Positions 1 through 8,344 of a stretch of DNA of 64,000 nucleotides are shown here, one piece after another. Origin of the DNA: an uncultured Opitutaceae bacterium (GTDB lineage: Bacteria; Verrucomicrobiota; Verrucomicrobiia; Opitutales; Opitutaceae); contig CALFNN010000105.1 of the NCBI GenBank assembly GCA_937902925.1, forward strand, positions 1-64,000. The letters are read 5' to 3'. The notes below the pieces were generated by a model. The model had not been told where the DNA came from, ran no database searches, and saw only the letters and a program-made list of their open reading frames with translations. A program made the translations under genes and the position numbers. Position 1 is the first letter of the stretch; each line of letters starts with the position of its first letter.

Positions 1-2427
1 AAAACCTACACCATGGCCGCGGCCGCAATGGAATTGAAACGGCTTCGCCTCGCGCAAAAGCCGATGATCGTCGTCCCGAATCACATGCTCGGTCAGTTCT
101 CGTCCGAGCTGCTCAACCTGTATCCGGGGGCGAGCATCCTCGTTGCCGGGAAGGCGGACTTTGAGAGTTCGCGCCGCCGCGAATTGATGGGTCGCATCGC
201 AACCGGCAACTGGGATGCGGTGATCGTCACGCACGCGGGCTTCGAGCGGCTGCCCCTGTCCGTTCGCGCCCAGGAGGATTTCATCCAGGAGCAAATCACC
301 GAGTTGGAAGTCTGCACCCGGAAGGCGAAGGAAGGCGAAGCCGACGCCCGGATTGTGAAGCAACTGGAGCGCGCAAAAAAGAAACTCGAGGCGAAACTGA
401 AGGCACTCGCCGCGGAGCACCGCAAGGACAACACCCTGACGTTCGAGGAACTCGGGGTCGACCGGCTGTTTGTCGACGAGGCCCACGCCTACAAAAATCT
501 CTTCTACGTCTCGAAAATGTCGCGGGTCGCGGGACTGCCCCAGACCGCCTCGGAGCGGGCGTTCGACATGTATCTCAAGGTGCAGCATATCCAGCGGTTG
601 AATCGCGGCGCGGGCGTGGTGTTCGCGACCGGCACCCCCGTTACCAACACGATGGCGGAGATGTTCACCCTGCAGCGGTTCCTGCAGCCGGATGCACTCC
701 GGCGGCTAAACCTCCAGCACTTCGATGCGTGGGCCGGCACGTTCGGCGAACCCGTCACGGCGATGGAGCTGGCGCCGGACGGCGCGGGCTACCGGCTTAA
801 CACCCGCTTCGCCCGGTTCGTTAACGTGCCCGAACTGCTCGGGATGTTCCGCCAGATGGCGGACATCCAGACGGCGGAGATGCTCAAACTGCCCATCCCG
901 GCGCTCGACGACGGCAAGGCCCGCATTGTCCGCGCGCCCGTCACGTCCGAATTGAAGTCCGTCGTCGCCGCCCTCGCCCAGCGCGCCGAGAAGCTGAAGT
1001 CCGGTTCAGTCGACCCCTCGGAGGACAACATGCTCAAGATCACCGGCGAGGGCCGGAAGGCCGCGCTCGATCTCCGGCTCGTGCGTCCACGCGCGCCGGA
1101 TCACCCCGAAAGCAAGGTCAACCTGGCGGTGCGGGAAATCCACGCCATCTGGCAGGAGACACGCGACCAGCGGCTCACCCAACTCGTGTTCTGCGATCTC
1201 TCCACGCCGAAAACCGACCGTCGCGGCTTCTCGGTTTACCATGACCTCAAGGCCAAGCTGGCAAACCACGGGGTGCCCACCTCGGAAATCGCGTTCATCC
1301 AAGACTATGATACCGACGCCGCGAAAACCACGCTCTTCAAAGACCTTCGCGCGGGCAAGGTGCGGATCGCGATTGGCTCGACCCAAAAGATGGGCGCCGG
1401 CACGAACGTCCAGACCTTGCTGATTGCCGAGCACCATCTCGACGCCCCCTGGCGCCCGGCGGACATTGAGCAGCGCGAGGGCCGGATTCTGCGGCAGGGC
1501 AACACCAACCCGATCGTCAAAATTCTGCGCTATGTCACGGAAGGCAGTTTTGATGCCTACATGTGGCAAACCCTCGAAACCAAGGCGAAGTTCATCAGCC
1601 AGATCATGACAGGCGAAAGTGCGGCGCGAAAAATCGAGGACCTCGATGCGCCCGCGCTCACGTATGCCGAAGTCAAGGCCATCGCGTCCGGCAATCCGCT
1701 CGTCATCGAAAAAGCCAGGGTCGACGCCGAAGTCATGCGATTGTCGCGCCTCCGCGCTGGCCACGCCGAAAGCCAGTTCGCCGCTCGCAGCCGACTCCGC
1801 GCCATGGAGAGCGACCTGCCGCGGATCGAGCGCCACGTCGCCAGCATGGAACAGGACCTCGCCGCGCGGCAGGACACCAGCGGCGACAAGTTCCGGATCG
1901 TGCTCAACGGACACACCGTTACCGAGCGCCCGAAGGCCGGCGAAATGTTGATTCAGCTCGTCGATCGTCACTACCGCGCCGCTGCCCCCGTTGTCCTCGG
2001 GGAGCTGGCCGGCTTCAGGATCGAATATCGCTCGACGCTCGCCGACACCCTGACGCTGCAGGGTTCGGCCCACTACCAGGCGAAAATCTCCGTGAGCCCG
2101 ATCGGCATCATCAGCTCCCTGGAGCACGCGGCGCGTTCCATCGAGGACCGGCTGCATGCGCGGCGCACCGATCTTGCGCAAACGAATAAGAATCTGGTGG
2201 AGTTGTCGGCGCTGGTCGGCAAGCCGTTCGAGCACGAGACGCGTTACGCCGAATTGCTCGCTCGCCAGAACGAACTCGTCGAGGCGCTCGACCTCACGAA
2301 GAATCAGGCGCCGAACAATCTCTCGGCCGAAACGACTGACGTCGAATTAACAATCTCCTTGGCGAACGAAGCGATGGTCGAAACTCCCGCGCCTGACGCG
2401 GCGCCGGCCGCACGAATGGCCGTTTGA
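1..2427 (+). CDS. SF2/SNF2-type helicase of a mobile element, N-terminus outside window
   Basis: The frame is open to the left edge: bases 1-12 read Lys-Thr-Tyr-Thr directly before the first Met, which looks like the end of a Walker A (GKT) motif. At least 808 residues are visible. A DEAH box lies in VDRLFVDEAHAYKNL (about residue 155), and the second RecA-like domain has IGSTQKMGAGTN followed by QREGRILRQGN (motif VI, near residue 495). The C-terminal third is charged, helical and alanine-rich. Such proteins are normally very large methylase/helicase or anti-restriction proteins carried on plasmids and integrative elements. I infer the same here from its neighbours, a serine recombinase and a tRNA. 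DNA or chromatin remodelling activity is family knowledge; the substrate is unknown. The next gene starts 9 bp after the stop. Confidence 0.85.
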   Translation, partial: KTYTMAAAAMELKRLRLAQKPMIVVPNHMLGQFSSELLNLYPGASILVAGKADFESSRRRELMGRIATGNWDAVIVTHAGFERLPLSVRAQEDFIQEQITELEVCTRKAKEGEADARIVKQLERAKKKLEAKLKALAAEHRKDNTLTFEELGVDRLFVDEAHAYKNLFYVSKMSRVAGLPQTASERAFDMYLKVQHIQRLNRGAGVVFATGTPVTNTMAEMFTLQRFLQPDALRRLNLQHFDAWAGTFGEPVTAMELAPDGAGYRLNTRFARFVNVPELLGMFRQMADIQTAEMLKLPIPALDDGKARIVRAPVTSELKSVVAALAQRAEKLKSGSVDPSEDNMLKITGEGRKAALDLRLVRPRAPDHPESKVNLAVREIHAIWQETRDQRLTQLVFCDLSTPKTDRRGFSVYHDLKAKLANHGVPTSEIAFIQDYDTDAAKTTLFKDLRAGKVRIAIGSTQKMGAGTNVQTLLIAEHHLDAPWRPADIEQREGRILRQGNTNPIVKILRYVTEGSFDAYMWQTLETKAKFISQIMTGESAARKIEDLDAPALTYAEVKAIASGNPLVIEKARVDAEVMRLSRLRAGHAESQFAARSRLRAMESDLPRIERHVASMEQDLAARQDTSGDKFRIVLNGHTVTERPKAGEMLIQLVDRHYRAAAPVVLGELAGFRIEYRSTLADTLTLQGSAHYQAKISVSPIGIISSLEHAARSIEDRLHARRTDLAQTNKNLVELSALVGKPFEHETRYAELLARQNELVEALDLTKNQAPNNLSAETTDVELTISLANEAMVETPAPDAAPAARMAV

Positions 2428-2436
2428 GGGAGGCTT

Positions 2437-2817
2437 ATGACCCGACTGTCATTCGACCATCAGGCACGTCTCGCGGAGGCCGATCGCATCCAGCAGATCG
2501 GAGAACTGGTCGCCACGGCGGTCATTCGCCATTGCCGACGCCAGCGGATCGAACAATGGCCGGGCCCGGGGAAGCAGGCGGCTTCACAGACGGAAGCTCC
2601 GCAGTTTCTGCTCGGGGACGAGACGGAGAGACGCATCGTGCGGTTTATCGCCACCGCGGGTTCAGCCGCACCCCTGCACCTGTGCGCCGGACTCGGCCTC
2701 CCTCGAGCCACGGTGACGCGAAAGCTCACCCGGCTGCGAACGGCCGGAGTCCTTGTTGTGACGGGTCGGACGAAAGGCACCCGCTACCGTCTCCGGCACC
2801 GGTTCGAGGAGAACTGA
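2437..2817 (+). CDS. Small winged-helix DNA-binding protein
   Basis: 126 residues. A GGGAGG ribosome-binding site lies just before the ATG, an unusually good one for this window. Residues 65-122 fit a winged-helix/MarR-like fold. An Ala-rich helix is followed by the recognition-helix-like stretch LGLPRATVTRKLTRLRTAG, then a basic wing (VTGRTKGTRYRLRHRF). The N-terminal 60 residues are charged and unassigned. It probably regulates genes of the integrated element. It is cotranscribed with the helicase upstream and convergent with the recombinase, whose 3' end runs 156 bp into this gene on the other strand. The specific target is unknown. Confidence 0.7.
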   Translation: MTRLSFDHQARLAEADRIQQIGELVATAVIRHCRRQRIEQWPGPGKQAASQTEAPQFLLGDETERRIVRFIATAGSAAPLHLCAGLGLPRATVTRKLTRLRTAGVLVVTGRTKGTRYRLRHRFEEN

Positions 2818-4929
2818 CGGTGGTTGATCGTTGTCGGCTGGCTCCACCGCGGACGGCCGAAGCTGGCGTTTTAGCCGGACGAATTCCCGCAGCTGGCGGT
2901 CGGGCGGAATCTCCGCGAAAGCCTTCATCCGGTTGAGACTGAAAGCACGAAGGTCCGCGGACGTGTGAAGGTTCAGCAGAAATATCCGAACCTCAGGCGC
3001 CAGCTGCAGCAGCTTCAAGTGGTGCGTGAGTGTCCCCGCGGCAACGTGCTCCTGTGCTGCAAGTCTTCTCTGAGTCAGACCCGGATTCGTGGAAAGCTTG
3101 CGCTGCCATGCGAGGGCGCGGTGGATCGGATGCCGCCCACCGGGTTCAAGTGCGACTGCCGGGTGCCTTTGCAGCGGACCAACCTCGAGCCGCAACGGAG
3201 TGAGAACAACCGTCGGCCCGCCGGAACGAGTGACAGAGGCAAACTTCATATCCAGCCCGAGCAGACGGGCGGGTGGTGCGGGGACCTTGCTGCCCTGGGT
3301 TTCAACGACAACGCATTCCTCCATCCCCTCCACCAGACGGGCGAGGTGGAGTTTCAACCGGAGGCTGAACTGTCGGCCCCCGACGCCGGCGTTGGCCCCG
3401 TCGTCGGGCGCCGGGAAAATTTCCGTCCGCGCGATGACCAGCGTGACGAGATTGCGTTGTTCGGACGGAGACAGCGTCGGCAATACCTGGTGGAAACGTT
3501 CCAACGCCTGCCGGAGCCTGGGAGTGTCGAGACGATCCTGTTCGCCGGCGGCAATATCTTGCCGCAGGCGTTCGCAGGTCACGAGTAGACGCTCCTTGTC
3601 GTGCTTCAGCGTCGCAGCCCGCTCGCGCAGTTCATCGGCGATGGCGGCCAGGCCTCCGCTGGTGACCGCCTCCGCGCAGTTTCGAAGCTGCTGATCGACG
3701 TCCGACAGCGAACGCCGGGTGGCGTCGAATGCCGCGCGCAGCGGTGCGCGGTCCGCCTTGGTGCGCAGGCGCGAACTTTCCTCGGCGGCGCGAAGGACTT
3801 CGGGATGCCGGCTGCAGGCGCCAAGAAACCCGATGATGGCGGTTTCGACGGCCGTGGCGGAGACGTGACGGACCGGGCACATCGCATCCGTGCGCTCCTT
3901 GTGCGCGCGGCCGCAAGTGTAATACCTGTAGGGTCTCCCATCGGGATCGCGCTTGCCGCACACATTGGGGATCATCGCTCGGTGACAGCACCCGCAAAAC
4001 AGCACGCCTTTCAGCAGGTGGAAATGTTTGTCCCGCACGTTGAGATGGTGGCGCGCCGGTTGACCCGGTCGCCGGATAGCTGCGTTCGCACGCTCCCACA
4101 GGTCCGGCGCGACAAGCGCCTCGTGGCGTCCCGGATATTCCAGCCCGTGCATCCGCACCCGGCCGGCGTAAATCGGATTCCGGATCAGCCAGCGCAGGGT
4201 GTCGCTGCGAAATCGAACTCCCCCGACCTCAGTCCGGGTTCCGTCGCGTCGCCGAAACACTCGCGATTTGGTGCGAATGCCGTCCGCGGAGAGCGCGTTG
4301 GCGATGTCGGAGAGTGAAATCAAATTGGCCGCCTGCTCGAAGATCCGGCTCACTGCCGCCGCCTCCTCGGGGTGCGGATGCAGCGCCTGTTGCGCCGAGT
4401 TGTAGTTGTAGCCGTAGGGAACAAGCCCGCAGCTCCAATACCCGCGCTTGGCCTGTTCCCGCAATTTCGCACGCACCTTTTCGGCCGTATTGAGCCGCTC
4501 ATATTCGGCGACGCTCACGAGGAGGTTGTTTTTGAGCCGGCCCGAAGGAGTCGACTCCGTCAAATCTTCGGTCGTGCTCAAGAGCCGACAATCGTGCTTT
4601 TCCAGAAAAGCACGGAACGGAGCCCATTCATCAGTGCTGCGAAGGACGCGTTCGAACTTGAAGACGAGCACAATCCTGACGTCACCGGCCTCGATTCGGC
4701 GCATAAGCGCCTGCATGCCGGGGCGGTTCATTGAACGGCCCGAGTAAGCGGGATCGGAAAAGCAGGCGACTTCGTGCCAGCCTTCCACGGCATGTCGCTC
4801 GAGGTATTCGCGGCAGATGGCCGCTTGGCTTTCACAAGAATCGAAACGCCCGCCGACTTGGTTGAGCGTGGAAACGCGCGCGTAGATCGCGACGGGAACG
4901 GAGAGGGCCATGGATTTATTTGGATGCAT
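2662..4929 (-). CDS. Large serine recombinase / site-specific integrase
   Basis: 755 residues. The start is supported by AGGAGG five bases upstream of the ATG. The resolvase catalytic domain covers residues 12-165, with the nucleophile Ser20 in YARVSTLNQ and the catalytic-site stretch DPAYSGRSMNRPGM. A recombinase domain follows (about 170-285; GLVPYGYN, LRWLIRNPIYAGR), then a zinc-ribbon with Cys312, Cys315, Cys339 and Cys351. A coiled-coil segment (about 395-460) and a C-terminal helix-turn-helix-like stretch (LTQRRLAAQEHVAAGTLTHH, about 618-637) complete it. It would cut and rejoin attachment sites to integrate or excise the element, and it sits at the element end next to tRNA-Pro. The last 51 codons are antisense to the winged-helix gene and look low in conservation value, so the 3' end may have been extended by loss of an earlier stop. 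Confidence 0.93.
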   Translation of the reverse strand: MHPNKSMALSVPVAIYARVSTLNQVGGRFDSCESQAAICREYLERHAVEGWHEVACFSDPAYSGRSMNRPGMQALMRRIEAGDVRIVLVFKFERVLRSTDEWAPFRAFLEKHDCRLLSTTEDLTESTPSGRLKNNLLVSVAEYERLNTAEKVRAKLREQAKRGYWSCGLVPYGYNYNSAQQALHPHPEEAAAVSRIFEQAANLISLSDIANALSADGIRTKSRVFRRRDGTRTEVGGVRFRSDTLRWLIRNPIYAGRVRMHGLEYPGRHEALVAPDLWERANAAIRRPGQPARHHLNVRDKHFHLLKGVLFCGCCHRAMIPNVCGKRDPDGRPYRYYTCGRAHKERTDAMCPVRHVSATAVETAIIGFLGACSRHPEVLRAAEESSRLRTKADRAPLRAAFDATRRSLSDVDQQLRNCAEAVTSGGLAAIADELRERAATLKHDKERLLVTCERLRQDIAAGEQDRLDTPRLRQALERFHQVLPTLSPSEQRNLVTLVIARTEIFPAPDDGANAGVGGRQFSLRLKLHLARLVEGMEECVVVETQGSKVPAPPARLLGLDMKFASVTRSGGPTVVLTPLRLEVGPLQRHPAVALEPGGRHPIHRALAWQRKLSTNPGLTQRRLAAQEHVAAGTLTHHLKLLQLAPEVRIFLLNLHTSADLRAFSLNRMKAFAEIPPDRQLREFVRLKRQLRPSAVEPADNDQPPSVLLEPVPETVAGAFRPTRHNKDSGRSQPGELSRHRGSREAESGAQVQGCG

Positions 4930-4986
4930 TTTTTCCTCCTTCAGTTTGGAGGGCGATCCACTTGGCCTCAGCCCAGATCAATTATT

Positions 4987-5034
4987 CACTCGGTAGAGAC
5001 TGCTCGATTTTTCCAAAAATCTCAACACCGAGTG
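4987..5034. repeat. 8-bp inverted repeat upstream of the recombinase
   Basis: CACTCGGT at 4987-4994 is matched by ACCGAGTG at 5027-5034, with a 32-bp spacer that is AT-rich compared with the surroundings. It lies 58-105 bp upstream of the recombinase start. It could be an operator for the recombinase promoter or part of an attachment site; no experimentally known site is recognised. Confidence 0.45.
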
Positions 5035-5097
5035 TTTAACGCTCGGCGCGATTTTCAGCGATTTTGCCGTGTTTTTCTAATGTGCGGCGCCACTCAA

Positions 5098-5198
5098 ATC
5101 CGAACTCGGGCAGAGATCGTTAAATTCGCTCGTTACCTTTCGAGCACGTAACGATGGACTTACGAAATCAATTTAACGACTCTTCGGAGAGTTCGGAT
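5098..5198. repeat. 101-bp imperfect dyad between recombinase and tRNA-Pro
   Basis: Two pairs of 10-bp arms share exactly the same centre at 5148: ATCCGAACTC 5098-5107 with GAGTTCGGAT 5189-5198, and TCGTTAAATT 5117-5126 with AATTTAACGA 5170-5179. The hexamer TCGTTA occurs at 5117 and 5130 on this strand and in inverted form (TAACGA) at 5149 and 5174. The arrangement is typical of a site bound by a dimer or tetramer. Its place beside a serine recombinase suggests an attachment-site or regulatory function (inference). No gene is seen between 4930 and 5210. Confidence 0.6.
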
Positions 5199-5210
5199 CT
5201 CTAGATGAAA

Positions 5211-5287
5211 TGGTCGGGGCGACAGGATTCGAACCTGCGACCTCCTGGTCCCAAACCAGGCGCTCTACCAGGCTAAGCTACACCCCG
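5211..5287 (-). tRNA. tRNA-Pro (anticodon UGG)
   Basis: On the minus strand the 77-nt gene starts CGGGGTGTAGC and ends CGCCCCGACCA with an encoded CCA. The anticodon stem CCTGG/CCAGG encloses the loop TTTGGGA, giving UGG. The T-arm reads GCAGGTTCGAATCCTGT. The acceptor stem pairs CGGGGTG with CGCCCCG. The 3' end faces the mobile element, the usual geometry for an integration target inside a tRNA gene. Confidence 0.97.
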
Positions 5288-5644
5288 AACAGGGGCTGCA
5301 CCGTTGGCGGATATGCGGTGGTGTCAACGGTGCGCTCCTGACTTGAAACCGAGAAGGACGCCGCATCCCGCTTGGTGTCCCCGCGGAAGTTTTGGATAGT
5401 TGGAGTTCGACTAGGGGGAGTAAGATGGGCTTCCTGCGCGGTCCAGGAAGCGGCGCGGGCTGCTCTATTGGGCTGGATTCCATCCCGTTGTGCGGGATGG
5501 CGGGATCGCCGGGGCGGCGGATTTCGGCTGCCCGGTTTCCGCGCAGGTAGCTGACTCAGGGTGGGTTCCGCTCGCCGGCGCATTCAATCTCTGCTTGCCT
5601 CGCCCGGAGATTACCTTTCTTCTACCCGGTCTACCCTTTCAAAC
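5288..5644. other. Non-coding stretch with three hairpins
   Basis: No convincing gene. Three perfect inverted repeats are present: GCACCGTTG 5298-5306 with CAACGGTGC 5325-5333; CTTCCTG 5430-5436 with CAGGAAG 5444-5450; and CCATCCCG 5480-5487 with CGGGATGG 5493-5500. None is followed by a T tract. The stretch must carry the tRNA promoter (reading left) and probably that of the LysM gene (reading right). It could hold a structured RNA, but I recognise no known family. Confidence 0.4.
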
Positions 5645-6169
5645 ATGGATACCATTTCTCGCGAAAATAACAGCATGCTGCCGGTCGGTGGCCTTATTGT
5701 AGGCGTCATCGGCTTGCTTCTGGGCGGCATTGCGCTCGTCCAGATCTCGAAGGTCAACAAGACCATCGCGGACAATCAGGCGAAAATCGACAAGATCGAC
5801 GCCATCGAACAACAGGCCAATACCGCCGCGGCCACTGCCGACAAGGCGGTCCGCGATGGCAAGGCAACGTTCGATTCGACGCAGAAGGCGTTTAACGACG
5901 TGGCCACCATGATCGCCGAGGTAAAGGGCTCGGTGATCAAGCTCGAGGACTCGATGAAGAAACCCGTGGCCGCGGCCAAGCCCGGCTCCAGCGGTCCGGT
6001 CGTCGCCGGTCCCGGCGAATATGTCGTCAAGGGTGGCGACAGCGGGGCCAAGATCGCCCGCGAGCATGGCGTGTCGCTGAGCGACCTGATGGCGGTAAAC
6101 CAAGGAGTGGACTGGACGCACATGAAGCCCGGCCAGAAGCTCAAGCTGCCGTCGACGGCGAAGAAGTAA
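5645..6169 (+). CDS. Membrane-anchored coiled-coil protein with C-terminal LysM domain
   Basis: 174 residues from the ATG that opens MDTISRENNSML. A single transmembrane helix lies at about 12-34 (VGGLIVGVIGLLLGGIALVQI). A heptad-like helical region follows (about 35-105), then a Pro/Ala linker and a LysM domain (about 125-172; YVVKGGDSGAKIAREHGVS, WTHMKPGQKLKLP). The protein is probably anchored in the inner membrane and binds peptidoglycan, perhaps as a spacer or envelope-integrity factor. An upstream in-frame start at 5561 would add residues with no conserved character and was not used. It stands alone and ends at a good terminator. Confidence 0.85.
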   Translation: MDTISRENNSMLPVGGLIVGVIGLLLGGIALVQISKVNKTIADNQAKIDKIDAIEQQANTAAATADKAVRDGKATFDSTQKAFNDVATMIAEVKGSVIKLEDSMKKPVAAAKPGSSGPVVAGPGEYVVKGGDSGAKIAREHGVSLSDLMAVNQGVDWTHMKPGQKLKLPSTAKK

Positions 6170-6191
6170 TTTCGCGCGACCCAAATTTTCC

Positions 6192-6229
6192 ATGCCTCCT
6201 CGCCGTCGTGGCCGGGAGGCATTTTTATT
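6192..6229 (+). terminator. Rho-independent terminator after the LysM gene
   Basis: TGCCTCC (6193-6199) pairs with GGAGGCA (6215-6221) and is followed by TTTTTATTTT. It lies 23 bp after the LysM stop. Confidence 0.85.
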
Positions 6230-6256
6230 TTCAATTTTCCCGCACCGAAAATTCCC

Positions 6257-6844
6257 ATGAGTTCCCTTTCGCCCGTTCCGTCCGGCCCTTCGCGTTGGGA
6301 AAAACTTGGCGAAAGCACGCAGGCCACGACCCGGGTTTTCGAGGTGATGAGTGCGCACTACCGGCATCCGGTGCGGGGCACGAAGCGCGACTTCGTTGTC
6401 CTGCGTGCGCCGGATTGGGTCAACGTGCTCGCGCTGACGCCGGACGAGCGGATCGTGCTCGTGCGGCAGTTTCGGTTCGGGGTGGATGCGTTTTCACTCG
6501 AGATTCCCGGCGGCGTCATGGATGAGGGCGAGGATCCGGTGGCAGCCGGGCTGCGCGAGTTGCGCGAGGAAACCGGCTTTGCCGGCCGTGGCGCGCGGCT
6601 TCTCGGCAGCGTGCATCCGAATCCGGCCATCCAGTCGAACCGCTGCCACATCGTCTTCGTCGAGGATGCGGTGCGGACCGAGGCGCTCGAGTGGGATGCG
6701 GACGAGGAGATGGAGATTTCGACGCTGGCGGCCGACGAGGTGTTCGCGCTGGCGCGCCAGGGCGGCATCACGCACGGCCTCGTCCTGAACGCGTTGCTTT
6801 TGTTCGAACCGCTCTGGCGGGAACGGAAAGGGCGGGGCGTTTGA
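6257..6844 (+). CDS. NUDIX hydrolase, ADP-ribose pyrophosphatase-like
   Basis: 195 residues. A complete Nudix box starts at Gly86 (G-x5-E-x7-REUxEExGU; seen as GGVMDEGEDPVAAGLRELRE then ETGF, to residue 108). Upstream, RIVLVRQFRFG and LEIPGG match the ADP-ribose/nucleoside-diphosphate sugar pyrophosphatase subgroup (NudF-like). It would hydrolyse a nucleoside diphosphate linked to another moiety using Mg2+ bound by the box glutamates. The exact substrate cannot be read from sequence. The gene follows a terminator, so it probably has its own promoter, and it is followed after 41 bp by the PaaK-like gene. Confidence 0.9.
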   Translation: MSSLSPVPSGPSRWEKLGESTQATTRVFEVMSAHYRHPVRGTKRDFVVLRAPDWVNVLALTPDERIVLVRQFRFGVDAFSLEIPGGVMDEGEDPVAAGLRELREETGFAGRGARLLGSVHPNPAIQSNRCHIVFVEDAVRTEALEWDADEEMEISTLAADEVFALARQGGITHGLVLNALLLFEPLWRERKGRGV

Positions 6845-6885
6845 CTTCGCCCGGCCCGCTGCTTACCTGCGCTCCTGTTCCACGC

Positions 6886-8145
6886 ATGACCGCACCCACC
6901 TTTGCCAACGCCCCGGAGGTCCTCGGCAGCGCACTGAACGGCTATCTGCCGGCGCCGCTGGAGGCCGAGGTGCGAAAGATCTACGCCCGCAGCCCGCTCT
7001 ACGGACAGCGGTTCCCGCTGCACTCCGAGCCGCTCCATTGGGCGTGTTTTTGCGAGATTCCGGCGCTGTCGAAAAAGGAGATAGTCGAGCGCGGGCACCA
7101 GGCGTTCTTCGCGGACTACGCGGAAGTCGAGCGCGGGTTGCAGGCGAAACGGTTCGAATTCGAGAGCACGGGCGGCACCACGCAGTCGCCGATGACCGTC
7201 ATCATGGAGGAGGGCTGGTGGAACGCCCAGACCGAGCGCGCCTACCGCGCGTCGCCGATTCTCCGCGAATTTGCGGGCCGGCCCTACCGCAAGTGCGTCC
7301 TCGCGCCGGTCGGGTGTTCGAGCAACCTTTGTCCCTACGAGGATCATCCGTTTCCGCACCGCTACTTCGACGGCGTCGTGTATCTGAATTTGTCGAGCGA
7401 TCCGTTCGCGTTTCCCGAGGCGGAGTGGGACCGGATCGTCGTCGAATTGCAGGCGACGAAGCCCGAGGTGATCGAGGGCGAGCCCGTGTATCTTTCGCTC
7501 CTCGCGCGCGCGGCGCAGCGGCGCGGCGTGCAGGTGCCGAGTGTCCGGGCGGTGATCCTGACCTACGGGAAGGCGAGCACGCAGCACGGCCGGCGGATCG
7601 CGGAGGTGTTCCCGGCGGCGCAGGTCGACCTCTACGGCTCGACCGAGGCGGGCTACCTGTTTGTGGGCGAGGCGTTCAAGGACAACTCGCGGGTCATCGA
7701 TGCCAACGCGTTCATCGAACTCGTGCCGTGGCGGACGGAGCTGCCCGACGTTTTTCAAATCTACGTGACGACGCGCGACCGCGAGGCGATGCCGCTTTTA
7801 CGCTACCATACAGGCGACATCGTGCAGCGGTTCCCGAGCGGCTTCCGGCTCCTCGGGCGCGAGGGTAATTTATTTTTCCGGGCCGATGGCTCGCTTGTCT
7901 CCCCGACCGACATCGACGCCGCCCTGCCGGCGGACTTTGCGTGCTGGCACTACTCGCTCGTGCAGACCGGCGAGACCCGCTGGGATTTTCACTATGTGGC
8001 GGACGAGACCGCGGCCCACCGGGAAATCGAGACCGCGCTGGCCCGAATGCTCGGCGGTGGGGCGCGGGTGATTGCGTTTCGCCGCAAGGCGCTCGCGCCC
8101 GCGGCGAGCGGGAAGTTCGCCCTCTTGAAGCCGCTGGCCAGGTAA
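6886..8145 (+). CDS. Adenylate-forming enzyme, PaaK/CapK-like (phenylacetate-CoA ligase family)
   Basis: 419 residues from the ATG at 6886; longer in-frame readings run into the NUDIX gene and were rejected. The ATP-binding loop FESTGGTTQSP is at about 92-102, the adenylation motif YGSTEAGY at 250-257 and RYHTGD at 308-313. The length fits PaaK relatives. Such enzymes activate a carboxylate as an acyl-AMP and may pass it to CoA. No paa catabolic genes surround it, so phenylacetate is not established as the substrate. Many PaaK-like proteins in isolated settings act in lipid or polysaccharide modification. Confidence 0.75.
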   Translation: MTAPTFANAPEVLGSALNGYLPAPLEAEVRKIYARSPLYGQRFPLHSEPLHWACFCEIPALSKKEIVERGHQAFFADYAEVERGLQAKRFEFESTGGTTQSPMTVIMEEGWWNAQTERAYRASPILREFAGRPYRKCVLAPVGCSSNLCPYEDHPFPHRYFDGVVYLNLSSDPFAFPEAEWDRIVVELQATKPEVIEGEPVYLSLLARAAQRRGVQVPSVRAVILTYGKASTQHGRRIAEVFPAAQVDLYGSTEAGYLFVGEAFKDNSRVIDANAFIELVPWRTELPDVFQIYVTTRDREAMPLLRYHTGDIVQRFPSGFRLLGREGNLFFRADGSLVSPTDIDAALPADFACWHYSLVQTGETRWDFHYVADETAAHREIETALARMLGGGARVIAFRRKALAPAASGKFALLKPLAR

Positions 8146-8344
8146 TGCGGCGGGGCGGGATGCGGCTGCCGCCTATTAAAAAATGCAACCCAGGGCGGTC
8201 GGGCGGGCCGTGCATTCGCCTGACTTCAGTGCGAAAAATCCGGGCTAATGATGTCCGGGATGTCACAGGCGTCGCTTTACATCGTTGCCTCCGTCGCCAG
8301 CTTTGCTCTGCTTTGCGTTTTCACCCCACCCGCGAACTTCTGCG

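Noticed and set aside
1006-2235. 400-codon minus-strand frame inside the helicase gene
   Set aside because: Overlaps conserved helicase motifs and encodes a charged, repetitive sequence without a domain.
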